The notes below the pieces were generated by a model. The model saw only the letters and a program-made list of their open reading frames with translations. It ran no database searches and was not told where the DNA came from. Positions 36,511 through 44,217 of a stretch of DNA of 64,000 bases are shown piece by piece. The position numbers were made by a program, and so were the translations under genes. Every line of letters starts with the position of its first letter. Positions within the stretch are counted from its first letter, which is position 1. The stretch covers positions 135,640 through 199,639 of the forward strand of contig NZ_WXZL01000007.1 of NCBI RefSeq assembly GCF_009982895.1. Reading direction: 5' to 3'. Source of the DNA: Deinococcus alpinitundrae (GTDB lineage: Bacteria > Deinococcota > Deinococci > Deinococcales > Deinococcaceae).

Positions 36511-37873
36511 ATCAATCCAGCGGGCCCTGTACGGCACGCCGTGGGCCATTACCGAAGCCGGAATGAATCTCATGACTGGCATCATCGAGGCGCACCTGTC
36601 CGGGGTGCGCCTCTCCGCTGAGGAGAAGCAGCTGCGTGCCGCTAGTCAGGACTACGGCTCTGGCGCAGAGGCTCCTCAGCAGCAGGTGGCCCTGATGAAC
36701 CTGCACGGCGTGATTCTCAGCCGCGCCAGTGGGGACATGACCATGAGCGGGTATACCGATCCGCAGCGTTTCGCCGCGAACATGCGGCGCGCTGCCGATG
36801 ATCCGAGCATCTCGCGCATCGTGCTGAGCATCGACAGCCCCGGCGGATCGGTGAGCGGGACCCGCACCGCTGGTGACGCCGTGGCCTACGCCGCCAGCAA
36901 GAAGGAAGTGGTGGCTGTTGCCGATGACATGGCGGCCAGTGCCGCGTACTGGATCGGCGCGCAGGCTACCAAGTTCATCGCCGACCCTGGCGCGACGGTG
37001 GGCAGCATCGGCGTGATCATGGCCCTCAAGGACACCAGCGAGAAGAACGCCAAGGACGGTGTGCAGACCCATGTGCTGCGCTCCGGTGTCGAGAAAGCTC
37101 TCGGGCAGCCGGGTGAGGCCATTACCGATGCCACGCTCGCCCATTACAACGAGCAGCTGATGACCTTCCACGACCAGTTCGTCGAAGCGGTTGCAAAGGG
37201 GCGCGGCATGACCGTTGCCCAGGTGCAATTGCTGGCCACGGGACGAACGTGGATCGGTCAGGCCGCCGTGGACGTGGGCCTGGCCGATGCGGTGGGCACC
37301 GTTCAGCAAGCCCTCGCTGGAGCCTTCAGTGCCCAGCCCGATGCCCAGCGGCCCGCCGCCAAATCGCCTACCCGCCTCAGCGCAGCGGTAGAGACCCCAG
37401 GAGGTGGCCTCGTGCCCCCAGAAGTCCTTGCCATGCTCGGCCTGAGCGCAGAGGCGACCCCGGAGCAGATCCAGGGCGCCATCCAGGAACAGCGCAAAAC
37501 CGCTGCTGCTACCGAACGCACCAATATGCTCGCCGCGCTGGGCCTCAGCGAAGAACCCGGCAAGCCCGCCAACCTCACCGCCCTGGCCGCTCAGGCCAAA
37601 GACGGCGCTGTTTACCGCGAAGCCCAGCTCGACCGCCTGCACGCGCTGACCATCACGATGGAAGGCAACGACCCCGCAGGTATTCAGGCTGCCGACGATG
37701 CCCGCGAGGTCTACGCCGCGCAGTCCCTGGAGCGCATCAGCGGCCAGATCACCCGCCTCGAAGCCCGCCGCGACACTCTCCCCGCCGGGCAGCAGAGCAA
37801 AGCGCCCGCTAATACCGCCGCCCCCGCTCAGAAGCTCAAACTCAGCGCCTTCGGGCTTGGAGGGAAACGATGA
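36488..37873 (+). CDS. Prohead protease, SppA/S49-like, with C-terminal scaffold-like region
   Basis: 461 aa. Residues 60-280 are an S49 serine peptidase: IVLSIDSPGGSVSGTR, the nucleophile Ser in MAASAAYWIGAQA, VGSIGVIMALKDTSEK and FVEAVAKGRG. The remaining part (about 300-461) is helical and Gln/Ala-rich like a scaffold. It overlaps the portal by 23 nt. The GTG at 36488 lies inside the AAGGAGGTGA signal. At the spacing used by neighbouring genes the in-frame codon is ATC (36497), so a rare ATC start is possible. Confidence 0.85.
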   Translation: MIQISNLESIQRALYGTPWAITEAGMNLMTGIIEAHLSGVRLSAEEKQLRAASQDYGSGAEAPQQQVALMNLHGVILSRASGDMTMSGYTDPQRFAANMRRAADDPSISRIVLSIDSPGGSVSGTRTAGDAVAYAASKKEVVAVADDMAASAAYWIGAQATKFIADPGATVGSIGVIMALKDTSEKNAKDGVQTHVLRSGVEKALGQPGEAITDATLAHYNEQLMTFHDQFVEAVAKGRGMTVAQVQLLATGRTWIGQAAVDVGLADAVGTVQQALAGAFSAQPDAQRPAAKSPTRLSAAVETPGGGLVPPEVLAMLGLSAEATPEQIQGAIQEQRKTAAATERTNMLAALGLSEEPGKPANLTALAAQAKDGAVYREAQLDRLHALTITMEGNDPAGIQAADDAREVYAAQSLERISGQITRLEARRDTLPAGQQSKAPANTAAPAQKLKLSAFGLGGKR

Positions 37874-38262
37874 ACAGCATTCGAATCGGCAACGTGGTTC
37901 ACGGCGGCCAGGACCCCAGCAACGGCATCACCTTCATCATCGACAACGCCGTGGTGGTGGGCGACGTGGTCACCGCCGACGCTGCCGTGGCCAACAAAGC
38001 CATTCGCGGCGCGGACGGGGCTTTGCCCATCGGCCTGGTCACCAACATCGACGGCGACCAGCTGGGCCGGGTGCAGAGCTTCGAGGAAGTCACCGTCATC
38101 AAGCTGACCGGCAGCGTGATCCTCGGACCCGCCGGACTCCAGGGCAAAGGGGACGGCAGCGGCAAGCTGGTGACCGCTGGCACGGCTGGCAGTCTGCTCG
38201 TCAACGTCCTGGGTAGCCAGACGATTAGCAGCGTGGTTTATATCGCCGTCAATCGACTCTGA
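37870..38262 (+). CDS. Head decoration or head-fibre-like protein
   Basis: 130 aa, all-beta, Gly/Val-rich (FIIDNAVVVGDVVTADAAV... VQSFEEVTVIKLTGSVILG... TISSVVYIAVNRL). ATGA overlap with the protease and position just before the capsid gene are usual for decoration proteins. It is followed by a terminator, which would set its expression apart from the capsid gene. Confidence 0.65.
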   Translation: MNSIRIGNVVHGGQDPSNGITFIIDNAVVVGDVVTADAAVANKAIRGADGALPIGLVTNIDGDQLGRVQSFEEVTVIKLTGSVILGPAGLQGKGDGSGKLVTAGTAGSLLVNVLGSQTISSVVYIAVNRL

Positions 38263-38286
38263 GTCGCTCCCGCCAAACCTTCCCAG

Positions 38287-38308
38287 CCGCCCGTAGAGGC
38301 GGATTTTT
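38287..38308 (+). terminator. Terminator before the major capsid gene
   Basis: CCGCC-CGTAGA-GGCGG stem followed by ATTTTTG. A partial terminator between decoration and capsid genes. Confidence 0.6.
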
Positions 38309-38328
38309 GTTGCACCGGAGACCCAACC

Positions 38329-39552
38329 ATGACCATTAAAAAACTCGCTGAATTCCAGGCGGGCATCTTCGAGGATGCCGCCAAGACCTCCGCCAACCAC
38401 GGGATGGCCTACGTGGACATGAATGCCCACCTCCTCGGCATGGCCGAAAAAGGTGACATCGCCGAGGGCCTCATCCGCGAGGAGTGGGTCGCGGCGGGCA
38501 TCAGCCCCGTGCGCCAGCTCTTGCACGCCGAGGGCATCACCCTGGGCGGCTTGAACGCCACCAAATGCGACGTCTTCTTCCGGGGCAACGCCAACTCCAT
38601 CAAGGGCGCGGACGTGGTCTTCCCGATCCTGCTGCAGGAAATGTTCGAGGGGAACCTCGGCATCAACGCCGGAGCGGGTGACCTAACCATGACCAGTCGC
38701 CCCGGCGTGGCTGGCGACACCCTCTACCCGCTGGACATGCGCCCACCCGTCGATCAGCGCCTGCCGTACCCCGAGAACGTCGTCACCATCGACGACCTGG
38801 TCTCGCTGACGGTCGGCATCGACGGCGACGGCTACAAGGCGGCGCAGATCAACCGCGTGGACGGAGCCACCACCATGGGCCGCGTGGCCGAAGGTGCTGA
38901 CCTGCCGCTCTACGAGATCAAGCTGGGTGACAACGTGGTGCGGGTCTACAAGTACGGCGCGCGCGTGAAGTTCACCTACGAAGCGCTACGCCGCCAGCGC
39001 ATCAACCAGCTCGCCGTGCTGATGCAGAACATGGCGTACGACGAGTACGTGCGCCGCATCCTGGCCGCACTGGACGTGGCCCGCAACGGCGACGGCAACG
39101 GCAACGCGGCTGTGACCACCAATGCCGCTGGAGCTTGGACGATTCAGAGCATCGACGAGTTCGGCATGGGCGTGGCCTACAACGCCCGCGTGGGCCTGGA
39201 CCGCTACGTGGGCGATCTGACCGAGGTGCAGGGCACCCGCGCGCTGTGCTACGCCTCGACCGGCGCGGTGACGCTCAACCCCGACCAGCTGGCCATGTAC
39301 ACCGGCATGGCCTACCAGATGCCCGACGGATCTCCCCTCAAGCTCGCGCCCAAGGGCAGCCTGCTCGACGGCAGCAAGACCCTGCTCGGCTGGAACGCGG
39401 CCCGCGCCCTGGAGCAGGTCATCGAGAACGGCTCGCAGATCCAGGAACAGGCCCGCCAGATCAGCAACCAGACGCAGGAATTCACCATGAGCATCAACAT
39501 CGGCTACGCCAAGCCCTGGGCCAACAGCTTCCAGGCCTTCGTGCGGCCCTGA
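38329..39552 (+). CDS. Major capsid protein
   Basis: 407 aa, the size of HK97-fold capsid proteins. Pieces consistent with that fold are a helical N-arm (MTIKKLAEFQAGIFEDAAKT), GRVAEGADLPLYEIKLGDNVVRVYKYGARVKFTYEALRR (P-domain/E-loop type) and an A-domain-like C-terminus (FTMSINIGYAKPWANSFQAF). Assignment is mainly from size, composition and its place after protease and decoration genes. An own RBS is weak; expression may follow the intergenic terminator/promoter region. Confidence 0.8.
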   Translation: MTIKKLAEFQAGIFEDAAKTSANHGMAYVDMNAHLLGMAEKGDIAEGLIREEWVAAGISPVRQLLHAEGITLGGLNATKCDVFFRGNANSIKGADVVFPILLQEMFEGNLGINAGAGDLTMTSRPGVAGDTLYPLDMRPPVDQRLPYPENVVTIDDLVSLTVGIDGDGYKAAQINRVDGATTMGRVAEGADLPLYEIKLGDNVVRVYKYGARVKFTYEALRRQRINQLAVLMQNMAYDEYVRRILAALDVARNGDGNGNAAVTTNAAGAWTIQSIDEFGMGVAYNARVGLDRYVGDLTEVQGTRALCYASTGAVTLNPDQLAMYTGMAYQMPDGSPLKLAPKGSLLDGSKTLLGWNAARALEQVIENGSQIQEQARQISNQTQEFTMSINIGYAKPWANSFQAFVRP

Positions 39553-39560
39553 GCGCGAAC

Positions 39561-39788
39561 ATGGCGAAGATCTCCGTTGGGCGGGCGGTGCATTTCGTAC
39601 CGTCCAAGGTTCTCCCTGGTGAGTCGAAGGATGCTCACCGGGCCGCCACGGTATCCGAGGTGACGCCGGAGGGCTTGACGCTGTTTGTCATGCACCCAAG
39701 CGTGCCCGGTTCGTTCGTCTACGCCGTTCAGGAAGACCAGAGCGGCAAGGCCAAAGAGAGCTGGCATTGGCCAGAAAGGGAGGAATGA
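39561..39788 (+). CDS. 75-aa phage protein in the head region
   Basis: MAKISVGRAVHFVPSKVLPG...VMHPSVPGSFVYAVQEDQSG KAKESWHWPEREE. The VHFVP..SWHWPE pattern is like small phage proteins of about 75 aa that often occur near connector genes; function unknown. The longer frame upstream is only a shadow of the capsid gene. Starts 9 bp after the capsid stop. Confidence 0.6.
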   Translation: MAKISVGRAVHFVPSKVLPGESKDAHRAATVSEVTPEGLTLFVMHPSVPGSFVYAVQEDQSGKAKESWHWPEREE

Positions 39789-39791
39789 ACT

Positions 39792-40136
39792 GTGGCGAAA
39801 TCTGACACCGTGAAGGCCATCAAGGAAAAGTTCAGCGTGGACGTCGATGAGGCGCTGAGCCAGAAGAAGCTCGACGAGCTGCTCGCCGCAGAAGACAAGG
39901 CTGCCTTCGATGCGTTGCTGGGCGACCCCAATACCCCGGACCCGGCGGCCAGCAGCGCCGCGACTGGCAGTGACACCGAGGGCAAGCGCCGCGTCAAGCT
40001 CGGCAAGAAAGCCCAGCCCGGCGTGACGTTCCTGCACCCCATCGACAAGGTGACTATCGGTGAGACGCCGGTGCTGGTCACGGATGACGACTGGACGGCC
40101 CAGAAGATCCGCCAGGAAGAACTGGCGCTGGTTTAA
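39792..40136 (+). CDS. 114-aa head-region protein
   Basis: Starts at GTG 39792 (MAKSDTVKAIKEKFSVDVDE). Acidic, with a short helical N-part (KLDELLAAEDKAAFDALLGD) and a Lys-rich centre (KRRVKLGKKAQPG). In this position many siphophages have a small head-completion accessory protein. No specific domain. Confidence 0.6.
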   Translation: MAKSDTVKAIKEKFSVDVDEALSQKKLDELLAAEDKAAFDALLGDPNTPDPAASSAATGSDTEGKRRVKLGKKAQPGVTFLHPIDKVTIGETPVLVTDDDWTAQKIRQEELALV

Positions 40137-40139
40137 GCC

Positions 40140-40559
40140 GTGCCGCCGGACATCACGCCTACTGACGTGGCAGCCTACGCCCCGGCCAGTCCCGGCGTCT
40201 CGGCGGAGCACTGCGCCCTGGCTGTGGACTGGGTGGCCTGGATGATCAAGCGCGGCAAGGTGGATCCGGCTTCGCTGGACGAGCGGGAGTTGCGCGAGGT
40301 CGAGCGGGCCGAGTGCGCGTATGCCCTGTACGTCGCGGCGCAGGGCGTCGGTGCGGGCAGCCGGACGAGCGTGAGCGAGGGGGCACTCAAATCGGTGGAG
40401 GTGGTCGGTGAGATCAAGATCGAGCGCGCCGCCCTGAATGCCGAGCAGTCCGCCGCGAGTGCGGGTCTGGCTGCTGACACCTGGCTTCAGCAGGCACGCA
40501 TGCACCTGCGGGCGGCAGGGATCAGCGTCTGGCAGTCCGTGGTGGGAGCGTCGAGATGA
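40140..40559 (+). CDS. Head-tail connector (adaptor) protein, gp6-like
   Basis: 139 aa, predominantly helical: MPPDITPTDVAAYAPASPGV, then EHCALAVDWVAWMIKRGKVD and DERELREVERAECAYALYVAA. Size and helix-bundle style match head-tail adaptors that dock on the portal. GTG start, 3 bp after the previous stop; ATGA overlap with the next gene. Confidence 0.6.
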   Translation: MPPDITPTDVAAYAPASPGVSAEHCALAVDWVAWMIKRGKVDPASLDERELREVERAECAYALYVAAQGVGAGSRTSVSEGALKSVEVVGEIKIERAALNAEQSAASAGLAADTWLQQARMHLRAAGISVWQSVVGASR

Positions 40560-41347
40560 GCCTGCTCAGTGAAGTGCTGGGCGCGGTGCAGGGCATTCAG
40601 CAGGACGCCGAGCTGAACGAACTTCGCTTTCGTCACTCGGCCACCTGGAGCGACGGCACCACTTGCCGCTTTAGCGTGCAGGACCCGGCGAAGGATGGAC
40701 GTTCTAACCCGCAGCGGCTGAGCACCTCTCCGCTCGATGCGAGTCTCAGACGTCTGAAGGTCCACCCGGATGACGTGATGCCCGCTCCTGGCGCGAGCAC
40801 GCCTTACCAGTCCGGTCTGTTGGTGCGCGGTTCCCAGACCGACATCAGCGACTTCACCGGCACCAGCACCGGCGTATGCCGATTGGTGGACGCGCGCCTG
40901 CTGGCCGCCGCGTCCGAACTCTCCACCCGCGCCGAGGCGATCAGCGGCGTGGAGTTCGACCTACTGCTCCCACTCCTGGGGCAGTCCATCAAGGTCAGCC
41001 GCCCTGTGCCCGTGCCGGACGGCCCGCCGCCTGACATCGAGGACGGCGTGATTACCCTCCCGGTAGGTCAGCCCGTCCACCTCACCGACGATTTCCCTGC
41101 CTACGGGTATCAGGTCAGCGACAAGGAACGCCAGCAGTACGCCAGCCTCGGCGCGGACATCGGTATTCCGCTGTGGCGCGTGCTGATCGACCGGCGGGCC
41201 GATCTCAACAAGCCAGGGTTCAGCCTCACGCTCAGCGGCGACAAGCTGACGGCCCCGGTGCCGCTCAAGCCAGTCGGTGACGCCGAGCTGGTCGGCGCGG
41301 CGGGCGTGGTCTGGCGGCTGATCTGCCAGGCGGTTGGACAGCGCTGA
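40556..41347 (+). CDS. Head-closure/connector-region protein, 263 aa
   Basis: MSLLSEVLGAVQGIQQDAEL..., beta-rich middle (FDLLLPLLGQSIKVSRPVPV) and C-terminus (PLKPVGDAELVGAAGVVWRL). Overlaps both neighbours by 1-4 nt. Position between adaptor and tail-completion genes suggests a head-closure role; it is longer than the usual stopper (about 110 aa), so the assignment is tentative. Confidence 0.5.
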   Translation: MSLLSEVLGAVQGIQQDAELNELRFRHSATWSDGTTCRFSVQDPAKDGRSNPQRLSTSPLDASLRRLKVHPDDVMPAPGASTPYQSGLLVRGSQTDISDFTGTSTGVCRLVDARLLAAASELSTRAEAISGVEFDLLLPLLGQSIKVSRPVPVPDGPPPDIEDGVITLPVGQPVHLTDDFPAYGYQVSDKERQQYASLGADIGIPLWRVLIDRRADLNKPGFSLTLSGDKLTAPVPLKPVGDAELVGAAGVVWRLICQAVGQR

Positions 41348-41736
41348 TGACCTGGACTGAGAACCCACAACTGCGGGCCATGTTGCTGGCGAGAGCCGCG
41401 CTCGCCGAGAAGGCAGGCGCGGAAGAAGCGGCGGCATTCCTGCGCGAGAAGCTGGAAGGCGCAGGTACGGGCAACAAGTGGCCGGGCCTCCCGAACACCA
41501 GCTCCGCCCCAGGGGAGTACCCGGCTGAGCAGAGCGGGAAGCTTCTCAAATCCATCGACGCCCAGCCGATGGGCCAGTTCTGGGCCTTTGGCAGCTTCAA
41601 CGCGCCAGTTGAGGCATTCGCACTGGAATACCCAGCTCCTGGGCGCACGGCGCGGCCCTGGCTAAGCAAAATGCTGGCCGATCCGGACGCCCGCGAGCGG
41701 GTTATGCACGCCATGTGGGAGGTGATGCGGCACTGA
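41347..41736 (+). CDS. HK97 gp10-like tail-completion protein
   Basis: 129 aa. It has KWPGLPNTSSAPGEYPAEQSG KLLKSI and ALEYPAPGRTARPWLSKML, both typical of the gp10-like minor structural family (sequence APGEYP..SGxLxxSI and R.PRPWL). It occurs at the usual site between head closure and tail terminator. Confidence 0.7.
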   Translation: MTWTENPQLRAMLLARAALAEKAGAEEAAAFLREKLEGAGTGNKWPGLPNTSSAPGEYPAEQSGKLLKSIDAQPMGQFWAFGSFNAPVEAFALEYPAPGRTARPWLSKMLADPDARERVMHAMWEVMRH

Positions 41737-42146
41737 CCGTCGACCAACTTTTATACGGGCTGGGCCTCATCCTCAACCGCGATCCAGCCGGAAATTACCT
41801 CAGCAACGCCCCGCCCAATCCGCTCCCAAAAGCGCCATACGCGGTCACCCAACTGCTTAACGGCAGCCGCGAAACGTTGCTGCACGGCGGCGCGCAGACC
41901 CGGCGCGCGCAGGTGCTCATCAGCATTTACGGCTTCACCGCCGACGCCGCAGGCTTCCAGAGCTGCGGCATCGTCCTTGCTCACCTGCGCGCCCGCGCCC
42001 GCGAGGTTGATCGCCTCGCCGGGTACCCGCGCATCACCGAGTGTCAGGCGGCCGACGAGTCGCCCGTCATGCGGGATGTGGGCACGCAAAGCCACTACGC
42101 GTCAATTCGCTTCGTCCTCTCATTCCTTCAAGGAGTCTCCACATGA
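41715..42146 (+). CDS. Tail terminator (gpU-like) protein
   Basis: Up to 143 aa: LTVDQLLYGLGLILN... RAQVLISIYGFTADAAGFQS... YASIRFVLSFLQGVST. Size, fold pattern and place before the tail-tube gene fit a tail terminator. The start is uncertain: the GTG at 41715 lies before the GGAGGTGA signal, while CTG 41733 lies 7 nt after it and would overlap the previous TGA as CTGA. The true N-terminus is therefore probably 6 residues shorter. Confidence 0.65.
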   Translation: MGGDAALTVDQLLYGLGLILNRDPAGNYLSNAPPNPLPKAPYAVTQLLNGSRETLLHGGAQTRRAQVLISIYGFTADAAGFQSCGIVLAHLRARAREVDRLAGYPRITECQAADESPVMRDVGTQSHYASIRFVLSFLQGVST

Positions 42147-42877
42147 CCCAGCAGCCCTTGCCCACTGCTCTTCCGACTGACAACACCCCCAAGACCTACT
42201 CCGGTACCCTGCTGACCGCGTACCTGCTGCTGGCGGGCCAGACGACCCTGGTGACCGGCACCGTGACCACGGGCGGGACCCTGACGGCCGCCGCTGCGAC
42301 CACCATCACCGTGACAGCGCTCCCCGTCGCGTTGCCCAGTGGCACGGTGCTGGACTTCGGTGGCGTCAAGGCCACCCTGACCGCTGCTGCGGCTGCGAGC
42401 GCAACTGCCCTGACCGTCTCGGCGCTCAGTGCCTCGATTCCTGCTGGGGCGACGGCCGCCTACCAGAACTTCGACGAGATCCCGCTGGCTGAGGACTTCG
42501 CGCCGACCCTCACCGACGACGAAGAGACTGTAAAAGTCCACGGCAGGATCACCCCGATCCGCACTGTCAACGGCAAGGACCTCACCGCCATGGTCAAGAC
42601 CGTGGCGGCCATCGACGATCCGGTGATCAAGCGCCTTGTTATCCTTGGCACCCAGATCAGCCCTGGCAACCGCGCCCGCTTGATCTTCAAGTATGCCGAC
42701 GGCTTTGCCATCCTGGCGACCGTCAACATCGGCTCCCCCAAGCCGACCGGCGCGGTAGGCAGCACCCAGCGCTACGAGTTCAGCGGCAACCTCGCCGGCA
42801 AGATGTTCTGGGCTGACCTGAACGAAACCACCCCGCAGTGGTACCCGATCGGCACGCTGGCGGTGCCCACGCCCTAA
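42143..42877 (+). CDS. Major tail (tube) protein
   Basis: 244 aa from ATG 42143 (AAGGAG upstream, ATGA overlap). A Thr/Ala-rich insertion (about residues 30-105: TLVTGTVTTGGTLTAAAATT) is followed by the tube-like part FDEIPLAEDFAPTLTDDEET... VKTVAAIDDPVIKRLVILGT... YEFSGNLAGKMFWADLNE. Placement before chaperones and tape measure supports the call. The frame open upstream is a shadow. Confidence 0.75.
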   Translation: MTQQPLPTALPTDNTPKTYSGTLLTAYLLLAGQTTLVTGTVTTGGTLTAAAATTITVTALPVALPSGTVLDFGGVKATLTAAAAASATALTVSALSASIPAGATAAYQNFDEIPLAEDFAPTLTDDEETVKVHGRITPIRTVNGKDLTAMVKTVAAIDDPVIKRLVILGTQISPGNRARLIFKYADGFAILATVNIGSPKPTGAVGSTQRYEFSGNLAGKMFWADLNETTPQWYPIGTLAVPTP

Positions 42878-43149
42878 TGACCCACCTTGACCTTCTGGTC
42901 ATGGGAGAGCAGGGGCGCATGCCCCTGCTCCTCCTTTACGGCGTGGAGCTGGCCCAGGACCACGTCACCGCCCAGGGCTACAGCGTCCGCTACAAACTCC
43001 CGGACGGCCCGCTCAGCGCACTCGAACACGACAATCCGCAAGACAAGAACTGGGTGAGGCTCTCGCCAGGCATCACCGTCATTTTCCCGGCGCACGACTC
43101 CGGCCACCACATCCACAAGGCCATTACCTTGAAAAGGGTCATGGATTAG
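42877..43149 (+). CDS. 90-aa phage tail-region protein
   Basis: MTHLDLLVMGEQGRMPLLLL YGVELAQDHVTAQGYSVRYK, ending KAITLKRVMD. ATG 42877 overlaps the tail-tube TAA (TAATG). It ends in TAG with a stop in all continuing frames soon after, so here TAG is a real stop. Function unknown. Confidence 0.6.
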   Translation: MTHLDLLVMGEQGRMPLLLLYGVELAQDHVTAQGYSVRYKLPDGPLSALEHDNPQDKNWVRLSPGITVIFPAHDSGHHIHKAITLKRVMD

Positions 43150-43160
43150 GGAGAACAAAT

Positions 43161-43337
43161 ATGTCGATGATGACGATGAACGGCTTCTATATCGGTCCCC
43201 AGGGCACCGTCGTTGGCAAACAGGTGCCGTCGCCGAAAGCGGAAGCGCGGCAAGTCCTGGAGGAGCTGCAGAAGATGCGCCCTTTCGTACCATCGATCAG
43301 AGTCATTTTGACGCCGAAGGATGGCCATGGCTCCTAA
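43161..43337 (+). CDS. 58-aa phage tail-region protein
   Basis: MSMMTMNGFYIGPQGTVVGK QVPSPKAEARQVLEELQKMR..., ending GHGS. ATG 43161 with GGGAGAA 6-7 nt upstream; overlaps the start of the tail chaperone gene. A compact, plausible small gene with no recognised family. Confidence 0.5.
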   Translation: MSMMTMNGFYIGPQGTVVGKQVPSPKAEARQVLEELQKMRPFVPSIRVILTPKDGHGS

Positions 43338-43761
43338 AGACACCTCACCCACCCGCACCGTCAAAGCCGCGCTCGGCCAGCCAGACAGCGAGAACGGCTG
43401 GCAAGTCGGCCCCTTCCTGATTCCCTACCTGAGCTTCAGCCAGCGCGAGCTGGACGATCTGCTCGACGTCGATGTCGCTCGCGAGGAAGTGCAGAGCCTC
43501 CCCTCCGACACCAAGGCGCGCGACTTCGCTCAGCAACTGCGGGTCGTGCGGCAGTTCGCTTCCGAGACGTATGCGCGGCTGTTCGCACGGCGCATGGGCA
43601 GCGAAGCCCCCACCAAAGAGCAGGTCTATGACGAGCTGAGCGAGGAAGATCTGAGCGCCTGGCGCGTCCGCACCGCGAACGGGGGGCAAGACCCAAAAGC
43701 GCAGGCGGTTCCGGCGGCAAGCGCTACCGGGCCGATCTCGCCGCCATCTTCGCCGACCTGA
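43327..43761 (+). CDS. Tail assembly chaperone G
   Basis: 144 aa (145 codons) from ATG 43327 (43321 is possible). FLIPYLSFSQRELDDLLDVDV... RDFAQQLRVVRQFASETYAR LF, acidic helical, typical of gpG chaperones that coat the tape measure during tail assembly. After the slippery heptamer at 43692 the zero frame gives a short tail ending at 43761. Confidence 0.8.
   Translation: MAPKDTSPTRTVKAALGQPDSENGWQVGPFLIPYLSFSQRELDDLLDVDVAREEVQSLPSDTKARDFAQQLRVVRQFASETYARLFARRMGSEAPTKEQVYDELSEEDLSAWRVRTANGGQDPKAQAVPAASATGPISPPSSPT
43692..43698 (+). promoter_or_regulatory. Programmed -1 ribosomal frameshift site
   Basis: The heptamer C CCA AAA is in phase with the G frame (codons CCA AAA) and fits X XXY YYZ exactly. 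Slipping back one base enters the frame that runs to 44159 without a stop. Confidence 0.85.
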
Positions 43762-44159
43762 GCCTGGAGCACCCTGGCTTCGACTGGTATGACGCGCCGA
43801 TGGACCGGGTCTACTTCCTGCACGAGCATTTGCAGGCGAGAGAAGCTAGGGCGTATGCCCGCGCTGTCACGACCGGTGAGTTTGCCGTGCGGGCCATGTC
43901 AGGCAGCACCGACCTGATGGAAGTCGCCAAGCGGGGCCACGAGCGCGGCACTGTGCAGGTCTACGCCGCCATCGACGGCAGTGACGTGATTAACGGCTCC
44001 GGCCAGCGCTACGACCTCCCAGCGACGGTGGCGCGCGGCCTGGACAAAGCGATGTCCCTCGGGTTGATCACCGGGCCGCTGATGTCGAGCTGGCCTGCCT
44101 CAAGGGACGGCAAGCCGCTCAGCCGGATCTGGGAAGGGGTTGTGGGGGCGATGAACTAA
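43698..44159 (+). CDS. Tail assembly chaperone T domain (expressed as G-T frameshift fusion)
   Basis: In the -1 frame: SAGGSGGKRYRADLAAIFAD, SLEHPGFDWYDAPMDRVYFL HEHLQAREARAYAR and on to the stop at 44159. There is no RBS or good start of its own; ATG 43800 is internal to the domain. The fusion would be about 277 aa. In lambda-like tails G and GT are needed in a fixed ratio to fold the tape measure. The slippery site makes this arrangement very likely functional. Confidence 0.8.
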   Translation, partial: SAGGSGGKRYRADLAAIFADLSLEHPGFDWYDAPMDRVYFLHEHLQAREARAYARAVTTGEFAVRAMSGSTDLMEVAKRGHERGTVQVYAAIDGSDVINGSGQRYDLPATVARGLDKAMSLGLITGPLMSSWPASRDGKPLSRIWEGVVGAMN

Positions 44160-44169
44160 ACACAAGACG

Positions 44170-44191
44170 AGCCGCCTTAGCGCGGCTTTTT
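44170..44191 (+). terminator. Weak terminator between chaperones and tape measure
   Basis: AGCCGC-CTTAGC-GCGGCT stem with a TTTT run, 27 bp before the tape-measure ATG. Confidence 0.5.
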
Positions 44192-44217
44192 CAATGTAAC
44201 GAAGGGTTGGTGGTGGA

